From Citrobacter sedlakii NBRC 105722 (GTDB lineage: Bacteria; Pseudomonadota; Gammaproteobacteria; Enterobacterales; Enterobacteriaceae), in the NCBI RefSeq assembly GCF_000759835.1, contig NZ_BBNB01000001.1:558001-622000 (forward strand): a DNA stretch of 64,000 nucleotides, in the 5' to 3' direction. Within the stretch, counting starts at the first letter, position 1, and each line of letters opens with the position of its first letter. The translations under genes and the position numbers were made by a program. The notes below the pieces were generated by a model that was given only the letters and a program-made list of their open reading frames with translations, did not search any database and was not told the origin of the DNA. Shown here one piece after another: positions 41,085-52,613 of the stretch.

Positions 41085-41112
41085 ATAAAAAAACCGCCTG
41101 AAGGGCGGTTTC
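41085..41112 (-). terminator. Terminator of the tRNA operon
   Basis: AACCGCC (41092-41098) pairs with GGCGGTT (41104-41110); a T run follows on the minus strand. Lies 40 bp after tRNA-Leu. Confidence 0.88.
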
Positions 41113-41151
41113 ACGACACTGCTTATTGCTTTGATTATTCTTCTGTTCCCA

Positions 41152-41238
41152 TGGTACCCGGAGCGGGACTTGAACCCGCACAGCGCGAACGCCGAGGGAT
41201 TTTAAATCCCTTGTGTCTACCGATTCCACCATCCGGGC
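41152..41238 (-). tRNA. leuZ: tRNA-Leu (anticodon TAA)
   Basis: 87 nt including encoded CCA. On the minus strand it starts GCCCGGATGG, with the anticodon loop TTTAAAA giving UAA, a long variable arm and GGTTCAAGTC T loop. Confidence 0.97.
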
Positions 41239-41249
41239 TCGGGAAAAAG

Positions 41250-41323
41250 TGGAGGCGCGTTCCGGAGTCGAACCGGACTAGACGGATTTGCAATCCGCTA
41301 CATAACCGCTTTGCTAACGCGCC
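41250..41323 (-). tRNA. cysT: tRNA-Cys (anticodon GCA)
   Basis: 74 nt with encoded CCA. Minus strand starts GGCGCGTTAG, anticodon stem around ATTGCAAAT, T arm GGTTCGACTCC. Confidence 0.97.
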
Positions 41324-41373
41324 TTAATTCTTTGTCTTTCGACCCGCACCCGCTATCGCCGGTGCCGTTAATC

Positions 41374-41449
<76 letters not shown>

Positions 41450-41599
41450 ATAATCAAGTACGTTGTTAATCACTTGATTTTGCTATCGTCTGGCAAACCG
41501 TGCTGCCGTTCGATGCGTTGCATTCTACTTACCTGACGCAATGAGTCAACGATATTTTTCGCCACTTCCGCTCGTTTGCTGAAATTTGCGGCGAAACGA

Positions 41600-42148
41600 T
41601 CACTGATCAAGCAAATCCCCGCGCGCAGCGTTCAGATACTGGAACATTGACCACAACGTCAGGACTGCCGCGACGAAAAACAGCGCAATGCCCGCATACT
41701 CGACCCAAATATTGGGTCGCCACAGCAGCCACGCCAGGGCCGCCATTTGCGAGGTGGTTTTAACTTTACCAATCCATGAAACCGCCACGCTACTGCGTTT
41801 ACCCAGTTCCGCCATCCATTCACGCAGCGCAGAAATAATAATTTCGCGCGCGATCATGATTGCCGCAGGCAGCGTCACCCACCAGCTGTGATAGTGTTCG
41901 GTCACCAGCACCATCGCGATGGCAACCAGCACTTTATCCGCCACCGGGTCGAGAAAAGCGCCAAACCGGGTGCTCTGGTTCCAGCGGCGCGCCAGGAAGC
42001 CGTCAAACCAGTCGGTGACGGCAGCCACCACAAAGATCAGCGCCGCCACGAAGGGCGACCAGCTAAACGGCAGATAAAACACCACGACAAAGAATGGAAT
42101 GAGGATGACACGGAACAGCGTTAGCAACGTTGGGATATTAAATTGCAT
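41600..42148 (-). CDS. pgsA: Phosphatidylglycerophosphate synthase
   Basis: 182 residues, about four to five TM helices. CDP-alcohol phosphatidyltransferase motif D-G-x2-AR-x8-G-x3-D-x3-D visible as [24 protein letters not shown] (split here: DGFLAR, then GAFLDPVAD). Makes PG-phosphate from CDP-diacylglycerol and glycerol-3-P. Follows uvrC by 56 bp in uvrY-uvrC-pgsA, ahead of the tRNA genes. Confidence 0.96.
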   Translation of the reverse strand: MQFNIPTLLTLFRVILIPFFVVVFYLPFSWSPFVAALIFVVAAVTDWFDGFLARRWNQSTRFGAFLDPVADKVLVAIAMVLVTEHYHSWWVTLPAAIMIAREIIISALREWMAELGKRSSVAVSWIGKVKTTSQMAALAWLLWRPNIWVEYAGIALFFVAAVLTLWSMFQYLNAARGDLLDQ

Positions 42149-42204
42149 AGTGACGGGTAACTATCTGTTGTCAGAGAAATTACCCCTATGTTGCTACAGA
42201 GACC

Positions 42205-44037
42205 TCAATGTTTCAACGACCAGAAGATCTTTTCTGCCAGACCTTGCGAAATACCCGGCACTTTTGCAATTTCTTCTACGCTGGCATTACGTAATCCTTG
42301 CAAACCGCCCATATATTTCAACAAAACCTGGCGACGTTTTGGCCCCACGCCTTCAATCGTCTCCAGCGTGCTGGTATTTTTCACCTTCGCCCGTTTTTTA
42401 CGGTGTCCGCCGATGGCATGATCGTGCGATTCGTCGCGAATATGCTGGATCACATGCAGCGCTGGCGAGTCCGGCGGCAGGCTAAAGCCCTCGCCTTCCG
42501 GCTCAAAGAACAGGGTTTCCAGTCCGGCTTTACGGTCAGCGCCTTTCGCCACGCCCAGCAGCAGCGGGTGATTTTTATCCCAGGTCACGTCCAGCCCGGC
42601 AAAAACCGCTTTCGCCTGGCCCAGTTGTCCTTTGCCGCCATCGATCAGGATCACGTCCGGAATCTTACTCTCTTCGATAGCCTTCCCGTAGCGGCGGCGT
42701 AACACCTGATTCATCGCCGCATAATCATCACCCGGCGTGATACCGGTAATGTTGTAACGGCGATACTCCGCGCGCAGCGGCCCGTTGGCATCGAACACCA
42801 CGCAGGAGGCCACCGTCTGCTCGCCCATCGTATGGCTGATGTCGAAACACTCCATGCGCTTGATGGCTGGAAGGTTCAGCACCGTCGCCAGCGCGGTCAG
42901 ACGCTGGTTAATGGTCGACTGCTGAGACAACCGGGTGGTCAACGCGGTCGCGGCATTTGTGCGCGCCAGCTTGAGGTAGCGCGCGCGATCGCCTCGGGGG
43001 CGCGTCTGTACATGAATACGACGCCCCGCCAGTTCAGATAGCGAGTCGGCCAACAGCGTTTTATCGCTAAGGTTAAAATCAAGCAGGATCTCGCCCGGCA
43101 AGGTACGCATCTGACTACCCTGTAAATAGAACTGGCCGACGAATGTTTCCACGACTTCGCCCAGTTCCGTACCGCCGGGGACTTTCGGGAAATAACTGCG
43201 GCTACCCAGCACCTTTCCTTGCCGGATGAAAAGCACATGCACACAAGCCATACCGGCGTCGAACGCCACGCCGATGACGTCAAGATCGTCCCCGGTATTC
43301 GAGACGAACTGTTTTTCCGTCACGCGGCGCACGGCCTGGATCTGATCGCGAATGCGCGCGGCTTCTTCAAAGGCAAGATTCTCGCTGGCTTTTTCCATCC
43401 GCGCGATCAATTGCGTCAGCACCTGATCGTCTTTGCCGGATAAAAACAGGCGCACGTACTCCACCTGCTGCGCATATTCTTCTTCACTCACCAGCCCTTC
43501 GACGCAGGGGCCGAGGCAGCGACCAATCTGATACTGCAGACAGGGACGCGAACGGTTGCGGTATACGCTGTTTTCACACTGACGAATCGGAAAGATTTTC
43601 TGCAGCAGCGCCAGCGTTTCACGTACCGCATAGCCATTCGGGAAAGGTCCAAAATACTCGCCTTTGGCGTGTTTGGCGCCACGGTGCATCGCCAGTCGGG
43701 GATGCGTGTCGCCGCTGAGGAAAATAAAGGGATAGGATTTGTCGTCGCGCAGCAGTACGTTGTAACGCGGCTGATAAAGCTTGATGTAGTTGTGCTCAAG
43801 CAGCAGCGCTTCCGTTTCGGTGTGGGTCACCGTCACGTCTATTTGCTGGATGAGCGCCACCAGCGCTTCCGTTTTACGCGACGCCAGATTGCTGCGGAAA
43901 TAGCTGGAAAGCCGTTTTTTCAGGTCTTTCGCTTTTCCCACATAAATTACCGTACCACCGGCATCATACATCCGGTACACGCCGGGCTGGCTGGTGACGG
44001 TTTTTAAAAATGCTTTTGAATCAAACTGAACACTCAC
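42205..44037 (-). CDS. uvrC: UvrABC excinuclease subunit C
   Basis: 610 residues. GIY-YIG nuclease domain at the N terminus (PGVYRMYD... [14 protein letters not shown], 3' incision), UvrB-binding UVR segment near 205-240, RNase H-like domain with DGGKGQL near 465 (5' incision), and C-terminal tandem helix-hairpin-helix ([29 protein letters not shown]). Nucleotide excision repair. Start overlaps the uvrY stop by 4 bp. Confidence 0.97.
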   Translation of the reverse strand: MSVQFDSKAFLKTVTSQPGVYRMYDAGGTVIYVGKAKDLKKRLSSYFRSNLASRKTEALVALIQQIDVTVTHTETEALLLEHNYIKLYQPRYNVLLRDDKSYPFIFLSGDTHPRLAMHRGAKHAKGEYFGPFPNGYAVRETLALLQKIFPIRQCENSVYRNRSRPCLQYQIGRCLGPCVEGLVSEEEYAQQVEYVRLFLSGKDDQVLTQLIARMEKASENLAFEEAARIRDQIQAVRRVTEKQFVSNTGDDLDVIGVAFDAGMACVHVLFIRQGKVLGSRSYFPKVPGGTELGEVVETFVGQFYLQGSQMRTLPGEILLDFNLSDKTLLADSLSELAGRRIHVQTRPRGDRARYLKLARTNAATALTTRLSQQSTINQRLTALATVLNLPAIKRMECFDISHTMGEQTVASCVVFDANGPLRAEYRRYNITGITPGDDYAAMNQVLRRRYGKAIEESKIPDVILIDGGKGQLGQAKAVFAGLDVTWDKNHPLLLGVAKGADRKAGLETLFFEPEGEGFSLPPDSPALHVIQHIRDESHDHAIGGHRKKRAKVKNTSTLETIEGVGPKRRQVLLKYMGGLQGLRNASVEEIAKVPGISQGLAEKIFWSLKH

Positions 44038-44690
44038 TGGCTTGTTAACGTCTCCGCATTACACAGGCCATGGCGAATTGCCAGGTGAGTCAGCTCGACA
44101 TCACCATGAATGTTTAATTTACTGAACATACGATAGCGATAGCTGTTCACCGTTTTAGGACTGAGATTCAGTTGCTCTGAAATCTCATTAACCTTCTGAC
44201 CTTTGGTGATCATCAGCATAATCTGCAATTCCCGTTCAGACAAACTGGCAAAGGGCGTTTCCGTTTTTTCCGGCTCAATCTGACTCAACGCCATCTGCTG
44301 GGCAATGTCTGAAGCAATGTAGCGTTGACCGGTGTACACCGAACGAATTGCATTAACCACTTCCTGCGGCGCCGCGCCTTTGCTGAGATAGCCAGCGGCT
44401 CCCGCCTGCATCACTTTCGCAGGTAACGGGTTTTCCGTATGGACGGTTAACATGATGACTTTTATATCAGCCGTTGAACGCGCAATTTTACGCGTGGCTT
44501 CCAGACCGCCAATACCGGGCATGTTCATGTCCATCAACACGACGTCGACGGTGTTTGTGCGGCACCATTTGACGGCATCCTCACCGCAGTTCGCCTCACC
44601 GACGACTTTTATACCCTTAATATCTTCAAGAATGCGTCGTATCCCTGCGCGCACCAGTTCGTGGTCATCAACAAGAAGAACGTTGATCAA
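44034..44690 (-). CDS. uvrY: Response regulator UvrY (BarA partner)
   Basis: 218 residues from a TTG at 44690 ([16 protein letters not shown]), with GGAG about 8 bp upstream. Receiver domain with D54 ([11 protein letters not shown]) and LuxR-type HTH ([19 protein letters not shown]). BarA-UvrY activates csrB/csrC sRNAs, so it affects motility and carbon storage. The non-ATG start is expected to keep translation low. Confidence 0.96.
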   Translation of the reverse strand: MINVLLVDDHELVRAGIRRILEDIKGIKVVGEANCGEDAVKWCRTNTVDVVLMDMNMPGIGGLEATRKIARSTADIKVIMLTVHTENPLPAKVMQAGAAGYLSKGAAPQEVVNAIRSVYTGQRYIASDIAQQMALSQIEPEKTETPFASLSERELQIMLMITKGQKVNEISEQLNLSPKTVNSYRYRMFSKLNIHGDVELTHLAIRHGLCNAETLTSQ

Positions 44691-45006
44691 AGGAATTTCT
44701 CCAGAATAGGGATAACGCTACTGATAATAAAACATCCCTATATTAGCGGGTTTTATCTCAACTTTGAAACGTAAAAAACGCTCCGCGACCGATTTTGCTC
44801 TCGTTTTTGGAAATTAGTGTGTACGTGGAGTGGAAACTCCATGTACTAACAATCTGTTACATGTCTTATTTCGGAAAGTCGTTTCAGAATGGCGACAGAA
44901 AACGATACGGCGCAAAAAGATGCTAATTACACAGCAAGTTTGTAACAATAATTAACGAGTCAAATACGCCTAATAAACAATAATGCGCGTAAATATACGC
45001 GGCTGA

Positions 45007-45042
45007 GGTTGTGGTTTAAATTAACCCCAACCGCTTTTTTTT
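45007..45042 (+). terminator. Orphan terminator-like hairpin upstream of yecF
   Basis: GGTTGTGGTT (45007-45016) pairs with AACCCCAACC (45023-45032) with one mismatch, and is followed by GC and eight T on the plus strand. No plus-strand gene precedes it, so it may end a small RNA or stop leakage. Confidence 0.6.
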
Positions 45043-45078
45043 GATCAAAAAACAACCGCTGCTATTTTTAGCCTGGCT

Positions 45079-45089
45079 TATGGTATACT
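45079..45089 (+). promoter_or_regulatory. Extended -10 promoter of yecF
   Basis: TATGGTATACT contains an extended -10 of the TGnTATACT type, about 60 bp before the yecF ATG. The -35 is unclear. Confidence 0.5.
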
Positions 45090-45146
45090 CCGCGGCCTCA
45101 CCATTTACCATCGCACATTTTTACTGAGACATAACGAGGAAAATAA

Positions 45147-45371
45147 ATGAGTACGCCTGATTTTTCCACTGCCGAAAATAATCAAGAACTGGCTACCGAA
45201 GTCACCTGCCTGAAGGCGCTGTTAACGCTGATGCTCCAGGCGATGGGCCAGGCCGATGCGGGCCGTGTGATTCTTAAGATGGAAAAACAGATCGCGCTGG
45301 TCGAAGACGAAACCCAGGCCGCCGTATTTTCCAGTACGGTTAAGCAGATTAAACAAGCTTACCGCCAGTAA
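45147..45371 (+). CDS. yecF: DUF2594 family protein YecF
   Basis: 74 residues, [19 protein letters not shown] at the start, predicted helical ([33 protein letters not shown]). RBS GAGGA 6-10 bp upstream. Conserved small protein of unknown function between uvrY and sdiA. Confidence 0.9.
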   Translation: MSTPDFSTAENNQELATEVTCLKALLTLMLQAMGQADAGRVILKMEKQIALVEDETQAAVFSSTVKQIKQAYRQ

Positions 45372-45376
45372 AACAA

Positions 45377-45407
45377 AACCGGCTGAGAGCACAGTTTTCA
45401 GCCGGTT
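45377..45407. terminator. Bidirectional terminator yecF/sdiA
   Basis: AACCGGCTGA (45377-45386) pairs with TCAGCCGGTT (45398-45407), flanked by A-rich/T-rich sequence, between two convergent genes. Confidence 0.8.
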
Positions 45408-45437
45408 TATCGTCTGACACGCAGAACGCTCAACGTT

Positions 45438-46160
45438 TCAGATGAGCCCCGTCGCAGCGGCATAGCAGGCAATCTGCGTTTTATTGGGAGCGTTGAATTT
45501 CTTCTGCATATTCTTCTGGTGAAAGTTGACGGTATTCTCCGATATCGACAAGATCATCGCGATTTCAGCCGACGTTTTGCCTTCTGCGGTCCATTTCAGG
45601 ATCTCTTTTTCCCGCTTGCTAAAGCGCATTTCCGGCGCCATCACCATGTCATCCTCCAGACGAGTCAGCGCCGTCAGGCTTTCCCGCACCAGCAGTTGTA
45701 GCTTAAGCTCCACTTCATCGGTGTCGAAAGGCGTATGGCGCAGGCTTGCACGAGAAACGGAGAGAAAACCCAGCGCCCGGTTGGGCAGCATTAAGCACTG
45801 TGTGACGCCTTTGCGCAGACCATGCGCGCGCGCCGCGTCCCACATCGTCTGAGCATGACTGAATAAGGCGTCATTCCACGGCAGATGCCCTTGGATGAAG
45901 TTCTCCGCCTTGAGCACCGGATCGATGGCGAAATAGTTCTCGGACTGATAGTGCGAAACCCACGCCGCCGGGTAAGTGGTATGAAGGGTAATTTTGGGCC
46001 GGGTAAACGGAACGGGATGTCTGACACACAGCGCGTAATAATCAAATTCCAGGCGTTGCGTCTGAAGCTGTAATTCGTTGTAAACGTCTTCTGCGCGGGT
46101 CATTTCCTGGAAGCGTAACAGCATCGTCCGCCGCCAGGTAAAGAAATCGGTATCCTGCAT
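45438..46160 (-). CDS. sdiA: LuxR-type quorum-sensing regulator SdiA
   Basis: 240 residues. N-terminal autoinducer-binding domain (FDYYALCVRHPVPFTRPKITLHTTYPA with the conserved Tyr/Trp/Asp pocket region WVSHYQSENYFAIDPVL) and C-terminal LuxR HTH (FSKREKEILKWTAEGKTSAEIA). SdiA responds to foreign acyl-homoserine lactones; no luxI synthase is in the window. A candidate Fur box lies 20 bp upstream. Confidence 0.96.
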   Translation of the reverse strand: MQDTDFFTWRRTMLLRFQEMTRAEDVYNELQLQTQRLEFDYYALCVRHPVPFTRPKITLHTTYPAAWVSHYQSENYFAIDPVLKAENFIQGHLPWNDALFSHAQTMWDAARAHGLRKGVTQCLMLPNRALGFLSVSRASLRHTPFDTDEVELKLQLLVRESLTALTRLEDDMVMAPEMRFSKREKEILKWTAEGKTSAEIAMILSISENTVNFHQKNMQKKFNAPNKTQIACYAAATGLI

Positions 46161-46179
46161 ACTCAGTCGCTGGGCTCTT

Positions 46180-46198
46180 GTGATTGATAATCATTATT
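46180..46198. promoter_or_regulatory. Candidate Fur box upstream of sdiA
   Basis: GTGATTGATAATCATTATT matches 15 of 19 bases of the Fur consensus GATAATGATAATCATTATC, including an unbroken 13-base core TGATAATCATTAT. It ends 20 bp before the sdiA ATG. Spacing would allow repression. Not tested. Confidence 0.5.
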
Positions 46199-46394
46199 AA
46201 TGTATGAAATAAGCTAACACATAATGACATGTTTCATTAATGAAATATCGGTCAGAACGCAAATTACTTGAACCGTAAAGTGTTATTCAGAACAGGGCGA
46301 AAGAAATAAGGATCCCGTCATGCAATAACCATAAATAATTATGCAAAATGGCACGCGCCGACCGGCGTGAATCATTGCGTGCCTGGCGGGAGAG

Positions 46395-47147
46395 TTATTG
46401 CAGGAGAAACTTCTCAAGGAACTGACGTGTTCTCGGCTGCTGCGGTTCGCTGAATAACGATTTCGCCGGCCCTTGCTCTACTATTCGCCCTTGATCCATA
46501 AATATCGCCCGGTCCGCCACGTCGCGGGCAAAACTCATTTCATGGGTGACGATGACCATTGTGCGTTTTTCCTGCGCCAGCTGGCGAATGGTGTTAAGCA
46601 CCTCACCCACCAGTTCGGGATCGAGCGCCGAGGTCGGCTCATCAAACAGGATCACCTCCGGGCGCATCGCCAGCGCCCGGGCAATGGCCACACGCTGCTG
46701 CTGACCGCCGGAGAGACGTCGCGGATAACTGGTCTCTTTGCCAGCGAGGCCCACCTTCGCCAGCAGTTCCCGCGCCAGCGCCGTTGCGGCGTCTTTAGGT
46801 TCGCCTTTCACAATAACCGGTCCTTCAATAATGTTTTCCAGCACCGTCCGGTGAGGGAACAAATTGAAATTCTGAAACACGAAGCCGACATGCTGTCGTA
46901 GCTGGCGAATCAGCGATTTTTGCTGATTCAACGAGCGTGCGGTATCAATGGTGATCTCGCCCACTTTGATTGTCCCGGCCTCCGGCTGCTCAAGCAGGTT
47001 TATACTGCGCAATAGCGTGGTTTTACCCGACCCGCTGGGGCCGATGATGGCGATCACTTCGCCGGGTTTAACCTCCAGATCGATACCGTGCAGGACGGTC
47101 TGACCATGAAACTTTTTGACCAGGTTTTTCACTTCGATCGCGCTCAT
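46395..47147 (-). CDS. tcyN: L-cystine ABC transporter ATP-binding protein
   Basis: 250 residues. Walker A GPSGSGKTT (about 34-42), Q-loop VFQNFNLFPH, signature RLSGGQQQRVAIARAL, Walker B VILFDEPTSALDPE. Polar amino-acid ABC family. With TcyL and TcyJ it imports cystine. Overlaps the tcyL stop by 4 bp. E. coli name yecC. Confidence 0.95.
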   Translation of the reverse strand: MSAIEVKNLVKKFHGQTVLHGIDLEVKPGEVIAIIGPSGSGKTTLLRSINLLEQPEAGTIKVGEITIDTARSLNQQKSLIRQLRQHVGFVFQNFNLFPHRTVLENIIEGPVIVKGEPKDAATALARELLAKVGLAGKETSYPRRLSGGQQQRVAIARALAMRPEVILFDEPTSALDPELVGEVLNTIRQLAQEKRTMVIVTHEMSFARDVADRAIFMDQGRIVEQGPAKSLFSEPQQPRTRQFLEKFLLQ

Positions 47148-47812
47148 TTCGGCTCTCTCTCCTGGCGGTTGAGTTGATTTTCAAAGTAGTTCTGTAACGT
47201 TGACAGCACGGTCGCCATCACCCAGTAGATCAGCGAGGCCGCCAGATACATGGTGAACACTTCCAGCGTGCGCGAGGTGATCAGTTGCGCCTGGCGGAAC
47301 AGCTCCGGCACCTGAATGGTCGCCGCCAGCGAGGTGTCTTTCACCAGACTGATAAAGCTGTTGCTGAGCGGCGGCAGCGCCACCCGCGAAGCTTGCGGCA
47401 AAATCGCCCGGCGCATCGTTTGCCACGGCGTCATGCCAATACTGGCCGCCGCTTCCCACTGCCCTTTATCAATGGACGAGATCGCCGCCCGCAGGGTTTC
47501 CGCGGCATAGGCGGCGGTATTAAGCGACAGACCGATCATCGCCGCCGGGATCGGATCCAGTTCAATACCGAACTGCGGCAGGCCGTAGTAGATCATAAAC
47601 AGTTGGGCGATAAGCGGCGTACCGCGAAAAATGGAGATATAAAACCGCGCCAGCCAGCGAAGCGGCAGCAGCGGCGACAGGCGCATCAGCGCAAGGATAA
47701 ATCCCAGCAGCAGGCCGAAAAACATCCCGCCGATGCTTAACTGCAGCGTGAACACCGCGCCTTTAAGCAGATACGGCAGGGAATCAATAACCAGTTGGAT
47801 ACTTTCTTGCAT
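47144..47812 (-). CDS. tcyL: L-cystine ABC transporter permease
   Basis: 222 residues, about five TM helices. Coupling loop EAAASIGMTPWQTMRRAILPQA near 139-160 of the polar amino-acid permease family; FRGTPLIAQLFMIYYGLP near 63. E. coli name yecS. 14 bp after dcyD. Confidence 0.95.
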   Translation of the reverse strand: MQESIQLVIDSLPYLLKGAVFTLQLSIGGMFFGLLLGFILALMRLSPLLPLRWLARFYISIFRGTPLIAQLFMIYYGLPQFGIELDPIPAAMIGLSLNTAAYAAETLRAAISSIDKGQWEAAASIGMTPWQTMRRAILPQASRVALPPLSNSFISLVKDTSLAATIQVPELFRQAQLITSRTLEVFTMYLAASLIYWVMATVLSTLQNYFENQLNRQEREPK

Positions 47813-47826
47813 GAGCTTATCCGATA

Positions 47827-49720
<1,894 letters not shown>

Positions 49721-49807
49721 ATTTACCCCGAATGTTATTATGAATGACCGTAGTGTAGAGCGATTACGCGTCACGCCATAATCCACTCTGCTACATCTTA
49801 TTCATTT

Positions 49808-50359
49808 TTAATATATATCAGAAGTCGCTCTGAAGGAGGATTTCTGCATCTGCCCGGGGTGGACCTGCGCTTTGTACTGTTCATACTTGCGCAGCGCAAT
49901 GCGGTAGTTGTTGGTACTGGTTTCCGGCAGCCACGGCGCCAGATTTTCATCAAGAAAACCATCCTGCAGCAGATCATGAGAAATCTTCTGCTCGCTAAGG
50001 TGATTGCCGAGGCGGCGCAAGCGAACAACGTATTCGCGCACAGTGCCGTAGCTCATCTCAGTTTGTTCAAATAAAAACTGCTTAAAACCGATGATGTCAA
50101 AGAAGTCGCTCTGCGCTTTGCAGTGCAGATCGCCGCAGAAGCGGCACAGCGCGACCCACTCTTTCCGCTCCTGCTCCCAGGCAGCCTCGTCCATCAGCGT
50201 GTCCAGTCGGGATATGGCGATTTTATTGACGATTTGCCCTTTACGCACCAGCGTGATGCGGTCGAGTAATTTGTGGCAATGGGCGCAATGCGTCTGGCTG
50301 TGTTTAAAGTCTTTGAGGTAGCGGCTTAATGGCCGTCTTTTAGATTGCTGCACCGTCAT
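49808..50359 (-). CDS. fliZ: Flagellar regulator FliZ
   Basis: 183 residues with four Cys in a CAHCHK and CRFCGDLHC pattern near 21 and 72-79, and a phage-integrase-like SAM domain (YGTVREYVVRLRRLGNHLSEQKI). FliZ represses RpoS-dependent genes in E. coli and promotes class 2 expression in Salmonella. 59 bp after fliA, same operon. Confidence 0.95.
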   Translation of the reverse strand: MTVQQSKRRPLSRYLKDFKHSQTHCAHCHKLLDRITLVRKGQIVNKIAISRLDTLMDEAAWEQERKEWVALCRFCGDLHCKAQSDFFDIIGFKQFLFEQTEMSYGTVREYVVRLRRLGNHLSEQKISHDLLQDGFLDENLAPWLPETSTNNYRIALRKYEQYKAQVHPGQMQKSSFRATSDIY

Positions 50360-50418
50360 GAGAACTCCTGGTAGTCAGTAGGTTGTGCGGCATTTTGCAG
50401 AGGCAGTATGGTCGCCTC

Positions 50419-51138
50419 CTATAACTTACCCAGCTTAGTGCGTAACCGTTTGATAGCCTGACTGTGCAACTGGCTCACCCGCGACTCCCCGACTTCCAGA
50501 ACCGCGCCAATCTCTTTGAGATTCAGCTCTTCCTGGTAATAGAGTGTCAACACCAGTTGTTCACGCTCCGGAAGGGCTTCAATGGCATCCATCACGCGCT
50601 GGCGCAAATTGCTCTCGAGGAGCTGCTGTAACGGGTTTTCCTGCTGATGCTCTTCAGTCACCAGCTCAATACTGTCGCCATGTTCTTCCCGCCATTCGTC
50701 GTACGAGAAAAGCTGGCTATTATTGGTATCAAGCAACATCTGACGGTATTCTTCGACAGGGATCCCCAGACGCTCCGCCACTTCCGTTTCCGTCGCGTTG
50801 CGTCCTAATTCCTGCTCCAGTTGCCCCATCGCCTGCGCCACTTCGCGGGCGTTACGCCGGACGCTACGCGGCACCCAGTCACGGCTGCGTAGTTCATCCA
50901 GCATTGCGCCACGAATACGCTGCACTGCGTAAGTGGTAAATGCCGTTCCTTGCAGAGCGTCATATCGGTCAACTGCATTCAATAACCCGATGCCGCCCGC
51001 CTGTAGCAGATCGTCCAGTTCCACGCTCGCGGGCAAACGCACCTGCAGGCGCAACGCTTCGTGACGCACCAGCGGTACATAACGCTGCCACAGCGAGTGT
51101 TTATCCATTACACCTTCAGCGGTATACAGTGAATTCAC
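50419..51138 (-). CDS. fliA: Sigma factor 28 (FliA)
   Basis: 239 residues from ATG 51138 (MNSLYTAEGVMDKHSLWQRY). Sigma70-family regions: region 2 LDDLLQAGGIGLLNAVDRYD and FTTYAVQRIRGAMLDELRSRDWVPR, region 4 LNLKEIGAVLEVGESRVSQLHSQAIKRLR. Directs class 3 flagellar transcription; the sites before tar, fliC, fliD and motA are its targets. Confidence 0.98.
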   Translation of the reverse strand: MNSLYTAEGVMDKHSLWQRYVPLVRHEALRLQVRLPASVELDDLLQAGGIGLLNAVDRYDALQGTAFTTYAVQRIRGAMLDELRSRDWVPRSVRRNAREVAQAMGQLEQELGRNATETEVAERLGIPVEEYRQMLLDTNNSQLFSYDEWREEHGDSIELVTEEHQQENPLQQLLESNLRQRVMDAIEALPEREQLVLTLYYQEELNLKEIGAVLEVGESRVSQLHSQAIKRLRTKLGKL

Positions 51139-51163
51139 GATAAACAGCCCTGCGTTAAATGAG

Positions 51164-51190
51164 TTATCGGCATGATTATCCGTTTCTGCA
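51164..51190 (-). promoter_or_regulatory. Candidate sigma28 promoter of fliAZ
   Basis: Minus strand -10 GCCGATAA is exact (51171-51164); the -35 at 11-bp spacing is TGCAGAAA, a poor match. E. coli fliA also has a class 3 autoregulatory start here. About 25 bp before the fliA ATG. Confidence 0.6.
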
Positions 51191-51300
51191 GGGCGTTCTA
51201 TCGGGAGAATAAGGCTATAAAAGAAGGGTTATTTTACTTATGTAGCCAAAGATAATTTATAGCAGAAAAAAAGAAGCTTTAGATCAAAGTGTTAGAGGAA

Positions 51301-51321
51301 GGGGTGCACAAAAGTGCCCCC
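51301..51321 (-). terminator. Possible hairpin after fliB
   Basis: GGGGTGCAC and GTGCCCC pair with a single bulge and an A-rich loop. 9 bp beyond the fliB stop; no T run. Confidence 0.4.
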
Positions 51322-51329
51322 CGTTCATG

Positions 51330-52535
51330 TTAGGCTAAAAGATGAATCATTGACAGATCGTCACCCGCACGTACCGCCTCAATATGCTGATAAAAATTAC
51401 TGGCGACTTCAAGGTTGTGCTGGCTGCGGGAATGGAAACTATAAACGATATTTATCACGTCATCCCATTCAAGTCGCCCACGCTCACTCACGCTGGCCGC
51501 AATGAGTAATTTGATGAAAACGTATTCCGCAACAATCATATACAGTGCACGTAAAGGCTCAGTACCTGCCTGATTCGGGAAATTATGTTCCCAAATTTTA
51601 TACATAATAAAATTTCGTAAAGCATAAGCGCCGTATTTTTCGTCCTGTTTTAGCGCATTATCCAGTAAACTTTCCGTTTCACTGACTTTTTGACCCAACT
51701 CCGTCCCTGCTTCCATCGTAAGGACCCGAAGCAGGCATTCAATATACTGTTCGAGAATGACGCTACCACGGCTGGGAGCCAGGGAACGGAAGTAATTCTG
51801 CATTTGCAAAACCAGTGAAACTTTAATGTTTCTATCAGAATTCATCCCCTGTAGCTCCTTTGCTAACTCACCGTTCTGTAGCTGTGAAATCAACGTATTA
51901 TAAACCTGTTCAAGTTCCGAAAGAGCATAGTCATCAATCCGGGAAAATTTCTGCGCGATCAAGTTAAATTTGACCAGCGCATACAAGGCAGCTTCGGGTC
52001 GACTCTCCGCATGATTGACAATACTCAAGCAAAACAGATTCAGCAGTTTCTGCTCAGGGTGAAATTCTGGGGCTGTATTAAGTTGTGGCTGAATCATTCT
52101 CTTGTCATTAATTACCATCGCTTCTGGATCGGTGAGGATTCTGGCAGTCACTTCCGGGCAAGCAAGACTGAGAGAATGTCTGACTTCATGTTTAAAGATG
52201 TGCTGGGCGCGGGGAAACACCGAGCAGGTCCGACTCAATGCTTTTGGACCCAGTGTCTTTTGCACCAGACATAAACGCTCCTCATCCAGATAAGGACAAT
52301 TACCCAATGCTGATGGCAGTTTTATCTCGCCCCAGTGATTCACATCCTTTTTGAGCAGAATAATATTTTCTTTCGCGATCTTACGAATAGTCTCGTTTTT
52401 ACTGGATACATATTTCTTGGCCGTCGCCTTATCCAGCGTAATTTTCCACCCCTTACAGCAGTGATCTCGACAAGCGGACCCGCTGCAGGAAAAAGTGGTG
52501 ACAAAGTAGGGTTCAGTGACGGTGATCTCTTTCAT
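51330..52535 (-). CDS. fliB: Flagellin lysine N-methylase FliB
   Basis: 401 residues. N-terminal Cys cluster FSCSGSACRDHCCKGWK (about 10-26), plus CPYLDEERLC near 79-88 and a third site RTCSVF; the family uses a [4Fe-4S] cluster for methyl transfer. In Salmonella FliB methylates surface lysines of flagellin and aids adhesion. Present beside fliC in Salmonella and many Citrobacter, absent in E. coli K-12. It is transcribed in the same direction as fliC, after the fliC terminator. Confidence 0.92.
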   Translation of the reverse strand: MKEITVTEPYFVTTFSCSGSACRDHCCKGWKITLDKATAKKYVSSKNETIRKIAKENIILLKKDVNHWGEIKLPSALGNCPYLDEERLCLVQKTLGPKALSRTCSVFPRAQHIFKHEVRHSLSLACPEVTARILTDPEAMVINDKRMIQPQLNTAPEFHPEQKLLNLFCLSIVNHAESRPEAALYALVKFNLIAQKFSRIDDYALSELEQVYNTLISQLQNGELAKELQGMNSDRNIKVSLVLQMQNYFRSLAPSRGSVILEQYIECLLRVLTMEAGTELGQKVSETESLLDNALKQDEKYGAYALRNFIMYKIWEHNFPNQAGTEPLRALYMIVAEYVFIKLLIAASVSERGRLEWDDVINIVYSFHSRSQHNLEVASNFYQHIEAVRAGDDLSMIHLLA

Positions 52536-52551
52536 TGCACAGGCTCCAGAA

Positions 52552-52578
52552 TTAAAAAAGGCAGCTTTCGCTGCCTTA
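52552..52578 (-). terminator. fliC terminator (possible FliX sRNA 3' end)
   Basis: GGCAGC (52560-52565) pairs with GCTGCC (52570-52575), T run on the minus strand. E. coli FliX is an sRNA ending at this kind of terminator in the fliC 3' region; an equivalent here is possible but not shown. Confidence 0.85.
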
Positions 52579-52613
52579 ATTGTGTATGACCTTTTACTAA
52601 GTTAATCGCTTGA

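Larger units (their letters stand above)
44691..45146. other. 456-bp region between uvrY and yecF
   Basis: Divergent control region for uvrY and yecF. No ORF. It contains an unexpected rightward terminator-like hairpin and, just after it, the yecF promoter (separate entries). Confidence 0.65.
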
